This document shows, piece by piece, positions 59,916-64,000 of a stretch of DNA of 64,000 nt (positions are counted from its first letter, which is position 1; the number at the start of each line of letters is the position of its first letter). The translations under genes were made by a program, and so were the position numbers. The notes beneath the pieces are model-generated. The model was not told where the DNA came from. It searched no databases and worked only from the letters and a program-made list of their open reading frames with translations. Source of the DNA: Nymphaea colorata (taxonomy: Eukaryota; Streptophyta; Magnoliopsida; Nymphaeales; Nymphaeaceae). Where the stretch lies: NCBI RefSeq assembly GCF_008831285.2, contig NC_045138.2, positions 36,695,115 through 36,759,114 on the forward strand. Direction: 5' to 3'.

Positions 59916-61722
59916 GTAGTTGGGGGTTAGTCCTTCCTTCCTCGCGAATTCCGTCTTAGGTCTTCTTCTCTTTGCTGCTGTAGATCGATTTGTCTCGAAT
60001 TTCTAAATTAATAATTATTGGATTGAATTTTTGTCTTTGGATTAGTCTTGATTGATTGGTTGCAGGGTTCTTGTTGAGGATTACTGGTTTCCCGTGGAAT
60101 TCGTTTGGGTTATGAATTTTCCTCGGCCTCTAGGGTTTTGTGCAGTTGCCTAATTCCCTTTGCTTTTCCTCTTGGCTCCACAGGGAATTCTTTTACGTGT
60201 TGCTGGGTTTGCCGATGATGCAGATTTTACTGGACTTTCAGTGCCTTGTAATGTTCTTTAAGTGGGTGATGCGGGTGTCGGTGGTTTGCGATTGTGGTAG
60301 ACACTAATGTGAAAAAGTGAACCTTTAATCATATCCGATTAGATCAGTCTTTTCATTTTAAGACAAAGTTGAGCTTTGTGCATCCTGCGGACTAGGTGTT
60401 CTTCTGGCTTTTTATACATGTTATGGCTTCAGTATGGATTCAAATTATTCGTAGAAGCAGTCAGTGGCCGGGTAGTGGTCCATAGGGAGTATTGTAGCTC
60501 GCTCGATAATCGTAAATGTAGATTATCTTTTGTTAAGAGCTACAATTTTTGTGTTAGATATTGAACAAACTTTGGGATTCAATGATTGAGCTGGAAGAAG
60601 AATGGTGGAATTGTACTAATTTTGTGGGTTAATGTCGAATTATTCTGGGACTGTGACTTGATAGGAGGCAGAGAAACGGAGATGGCTTTTCAGAATATTC
60701 TATCTCCAAGACAAAATAAACAAATTTGTGATTTGGTTTTGCAAGGATTGAGAAAACCGGTCAAGTAATTTTTGCCAAAACAAGATGGTTGTTGGCATAT
60801 ATCTTAGGTCATATACTTCAGTCTTCGTTGGTCTATCTAGTGACAAATTCACAAACTTTACCATTTCTGGGGCTTCAATGTGTGCATACTTATATTCGTA
60901 TAGTAAATGCGTTCAACACTGAAAAATGTTAATGAACTTACGTGGAGGATTTACAAGCTAAAATGGTGGCATAAAACAAGATCATGAAGTGATGTTTGCC
61001 GAACAGTACGTATCTGCGTGCCCTGCAGCTTTAAAGTGCAAGAACCCTCCAAATGTATATGATCTTAGTCAGGCGTTTGAGAAGGATCTGGTGGCAACGT
61101 CCTTTAATCCTCTAGCAGGGGCAGGTGGAGAGGAGGCATTTGCATAGACATTTTACATCTTCCTTTTAGTTCTATTTTTTGTGTTCTTTATTATTCTATA
61201 AGATCATTCTCATTGTGTTAAACCAAAGCTAAAAGGTCACCCATGGCTAATATGTACTTATTTCTCCATATGTACGTCCATTTCCAATTAATTTACTTTC
61301 CCAGTTTTGAAAACTCATTTCCAGTTCTCTTGGTTTTGAAGTTATTTTAGTTCCTCCCTGCTGTTTACTAGTTTATTCTCCAATAATTGAGCTCTGCAGC
61401 ATCTAATGATCAAACCTCTAGCTTTTGACTAAGATCCTTCTTTGTCAGGTTGTTGCTTATGGTTTTGTCATCAGATTGTTACTCTTGTGAAAATAACCTT
61501 CTCGTGCATAAAACAGTAAAACCCTTATTGTGTTTTTTTCTCTTTTAATGTTGCATGAATCTTCATTCATGTGCATTTGCAATATTTTTTCTTTGTCTTA
61601 GTAAAATAATTTGGAGATTTATTCCTATATTCATGTAAGTTCCTTTGTAATTCAGGTATACTCTTGAGATGGGAGGGAATCTATTTTATTAGGTGGTTCG
61701 TTGTGATCTGCCATCTTCTCTG

Positions 61723-62320
61723 ATGCTAGTCTTGAAGTCCCTTTCTAAGAGATCGTGGTGTAGCTTAAGCTTATCACGAGCATTTAATTCGCTGACAGTT
61801 TTAAAATTTCGCCCAACTATGTCGAGCTTGGAGGAGCCCCTTGGTTTTGAGAAGTTGCCCAACTTAAAGAATGTTAGTAGGATGCAAGTCTTCTCTAGTT
61901 CTTGCAGGCCAAGGGTTGATGAAGAAGAACTTGGAAATTGCTTAGCTGAAGGGAGGAACTGCAGTTCTTCTAACAGTTACAATGAGTATGTTGAAAGTTT
62001 CCATCCTATTCTTTCATTTTTTGTAGCTTTGAATCCATTGCATCGTTGTTGGTACTTATTGGTTCTTTTGAGTTTTGACCTTTGTTTTGAAAACTTCCAT
62101 GTACTTAATTTCTTACTGCAGTGAAATGTATACCAGAGAGACATACCCATGTAGGAAACAGACAAGAGATGTCTTCAGAAGAGACGTGTTGGATCGTGCA
62201 TCATTTCTTCCTAGGAGAAGTCAGATGAATTCCAATAGTGTCTGTGGTTTATTGTTTCTTGGCAAGCGTAGGTACAATTCACAAAGTGGTGAAAGGGGTA
62301 TAAGAGGTCTTACGGATAAG
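61723..62320 (+). CDS. N-terminal exons of an unrecognised protein (154 codons readable), continuing rightward
   Basis: Two exons fit together: 61723-61985 and 62122-62320, with a GT-AG intron (61986-62121) and a split codon rejoining to Asp88. The upstream exon boundary is probably the TTATTAG acceptor ending at 61692, so a leader intron precedes it. The first 32 residues (MLVLKSLSKRSWCSLSLSRA...) are basic, Ser/Leu-rich and acid-free, like a mitochondrial presequence. A second in-frame ATG (61819, MSSLEEPLGFEKLPNL) is an alternative start without it. The rest is hydrophilic (RVDEEELGNCLAEGRNCSSS, RQTRDVF-like basic stretches, LFLGKRRYNSQSGERGIRGL). I do not recognise the family. Downstream splicing is unresolved: a TAG acceptor at 62377 would make a 57-base intron and add AVTKHGLLSVIAFI, while retention gives a stop at that same TAG. 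Confidence 0.6.
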
Positions 62321-64000
62321 GTGATATCATACTCTAATGTATCCTTCCTTTCTGAACTGAAGCTTCTTTTGTATTAGGCAGTGACCAAGCATGGATTGCT
62401 GAGTGTTATTGCATTCATAGTATGACTTGCTGCTAATTATCAGCACAGACAGACTTAGTGAAGTATGTCTCAAAATGGAAAGGAATACATAAACTCAACT
62501 TTGAAGTATTCTGGATTTTATCTTCGAGAAAGTAAACCAGAATATTTCCTATGGATTGTCTCTATAGGTTTGAAATACTTTATTATCTTGTCAGGGAACC
62601 CGTTCAGGAAAACATTGTGCGAGTGAAATTTGTTCATGAGGACTTATAGACATGCTTAAAAATCTCATGCCTGTGTGCCCGACTCAGTTGTGTTGGCTTT
62701 ATTGATTGGTTGATTTGCGTTACTATTATGGTGCTGCTAAGTAAAATCTTAGCATCTACTAAAATGAAGACTTAGAAAAGTTAACAAAAATATGAAGAAA
62801 AAACTTTTAGAAGGTTTCTAAAATGATGTAAAGCAAAGTTAAGCATCTTAGCGTGCTTTTAAGTAGTTGGTACACTGAACGTTCTACAATTCCTGTCCTC
62901 ATTTATTCCTTGTATTAGGGACATGGTTATCTGTTTTTTCACTATGCTGGAGACAATACTTTTTTCTCTGTCACTTCATTCATTTCATTGTCACATATAT
63001 CGTGTTTGGGAATTATACAGCGAGGAATTTCTCGAGTATACTACAACAAAGTTGTATATCACAGGAATATCTCAACAAATTTTTTAAAAATTGAACACAT
63101 TTAAAAATCCTGAAAATTATAAAAAAATAAAATAAATAAGAAATTAATAAAAAATATGAAAAAACACAAAAAATGCATATGATATGTGTTTTTTTCATTT
63201 TTTTATATTCTGGCATTTTTTTAAAAAAAGACGCTTCTTATTGCCGTTGTATACGGCTGACTTATTTTTTGCATATTTAACGTGTTTCGATGAACTCGCG
63301 ATATTTGTGACAGTTATTCATTTTACTTCTCGAACTTGTTCTTTGTTACCTTATATTTTTTACTTCACTAATTTCTTTGTTATCTTTGGCCTCTATCAAT
63401 GTTGTAAACAATTTATCGCAACCTGTATCAGTCAGGCTAATAGATCCATTCTATTGTAAAAATAAAATATTGTATCATAGAATTAATTTTTTAATTCAAA
63501 AAAGTCAGAAAAATATCGAAAAACTCAGAAAAAATAAGGAGAAATCAAGAAAAAAATTGTGGCAGATTCCATGCAATAGAATTAGTGCTTTCATGATTCT
63601 TTATAGAAGAGCCTATGTTTGTCTTCCAAATAAGAAAAAATGTTATATGACCATTGACCATTAAGTTATTTTAAGACTCCAAGGAGTATAAGTTATGCAC
63701 AACAAAAAATTATTGATTTTGCAACCCATTTGACCATCTTTTAAAGAATGAGAATAGTCATTCATATAATGCCAAAAAGAAATTCACAGCCAAGGTTTAT
63801 TATAGAATTTATTCAAGCCAACACAGGCAATAATGTTAATATCAAGTTTAAACTTTAGAGCATATTACAATCCTTTTTAGGTGCTTAGATTTGTTTGGCA
63901 CATAATCTGTGTAGCATCTATTAGCAACTCCATACATGCTCACAAATTACATATTACTATGCGTTGCTGAATCCTAGAGATTGGGTGATACATGTTATTC
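62321..64000. other. Intron or intergenic sequence at the right edge
   Basis: AT-rich, with poly-A/T tracts at 63090-63240 and chance ORFs of 60-95 codons without recognisable domains. One possible short exon after TTGTCAG at about 62596 (reading GTRSGKHCASEICS then stop) could end the gene. Otherwise later exons lie beyond the window. Confidence 0.4.

Overview
This is a 64 kb window of nuclear DNA from a flowering plant. The noncoding DNA is AT-rich, with SSRs and short transposon remnants. Genes are split by GT-AG introns of about 60 to 1,500 bp, and every recognisable product belongs to a land-plant family: a CDPK-related kinase, a chloroplast Holliday-junction resolvase, trichome-birefringence-like acetyltransferases, a canonical PIN carrier and a plant bHLH factor. 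I cannot fix the species from sequence alone.

Layout. (1) 1-1370, minus: first three exons of a type II membrane protein of unknown function, cut by the left edge. (2) 4483-9939, minus: complete 11-exon CDPK-related kinase (589 aa). (3) 9.9-23.7 kb: a gene-poor stretch with transposon scraps, tandem repeats, an inverted repeat and a small GC-rich island. (4) 23677-28124, plus: complete six-exon MOC1-type RuvC-fold resolvase (279 aa). (5) 28.4-34.0 kb, minus: a tandem pair of TBL genes, one decayed (28430-30080) and one intact with four exons (31942-33942, 436 aa). (6) 36251-39222, minus: eight-exon METTL21-like protein methyltransferase (243 aa) with two unusual introns. (7) 39.2-44.0 kb: intergenic, with a very GC-rich block carrying G-runs and G-boxes. 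(8) 44041-45545, minus: two-exon bHLH factor (279 aa). (9) 48346-51513, minus: six-exon PIN auxin efflux carrier (593 aa). (10) 51.5-59.5 kb: intergenic, with recent short tandem duplications and a possible MITE. (11) 59.5-64 kb, plus: a gene with a leader intron whose N-terminal 154 codons are readable but whose family I do not recognise.

Exon models were built by hand. In each complete gene the summed exon lengths are divisible by three, the exon residue counts agree with the coordinates, and codons split by introns rejoin to residues expected for the family.

The genes do not form a cluster with a shared pathway; this is an ordinary euchromatic gene neighbourhood. The PIN carrier (auxin transport), the TBL enzyme (cell-wall O-acetylation) and the CRK kinase (signalling) are unrelated jobs placed side by side. 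The most unusual observations are in the methyltransferase gene. Its intron 6 has a U12-type 5' splice site and a perfect U12 branch-point match, but the reading frame requires it to end in AT rather than AG or AC. The same intron carries a partial copy of the preceding exon, and intron 4 begins with GC. No previously undescribed multi-gene system was found.
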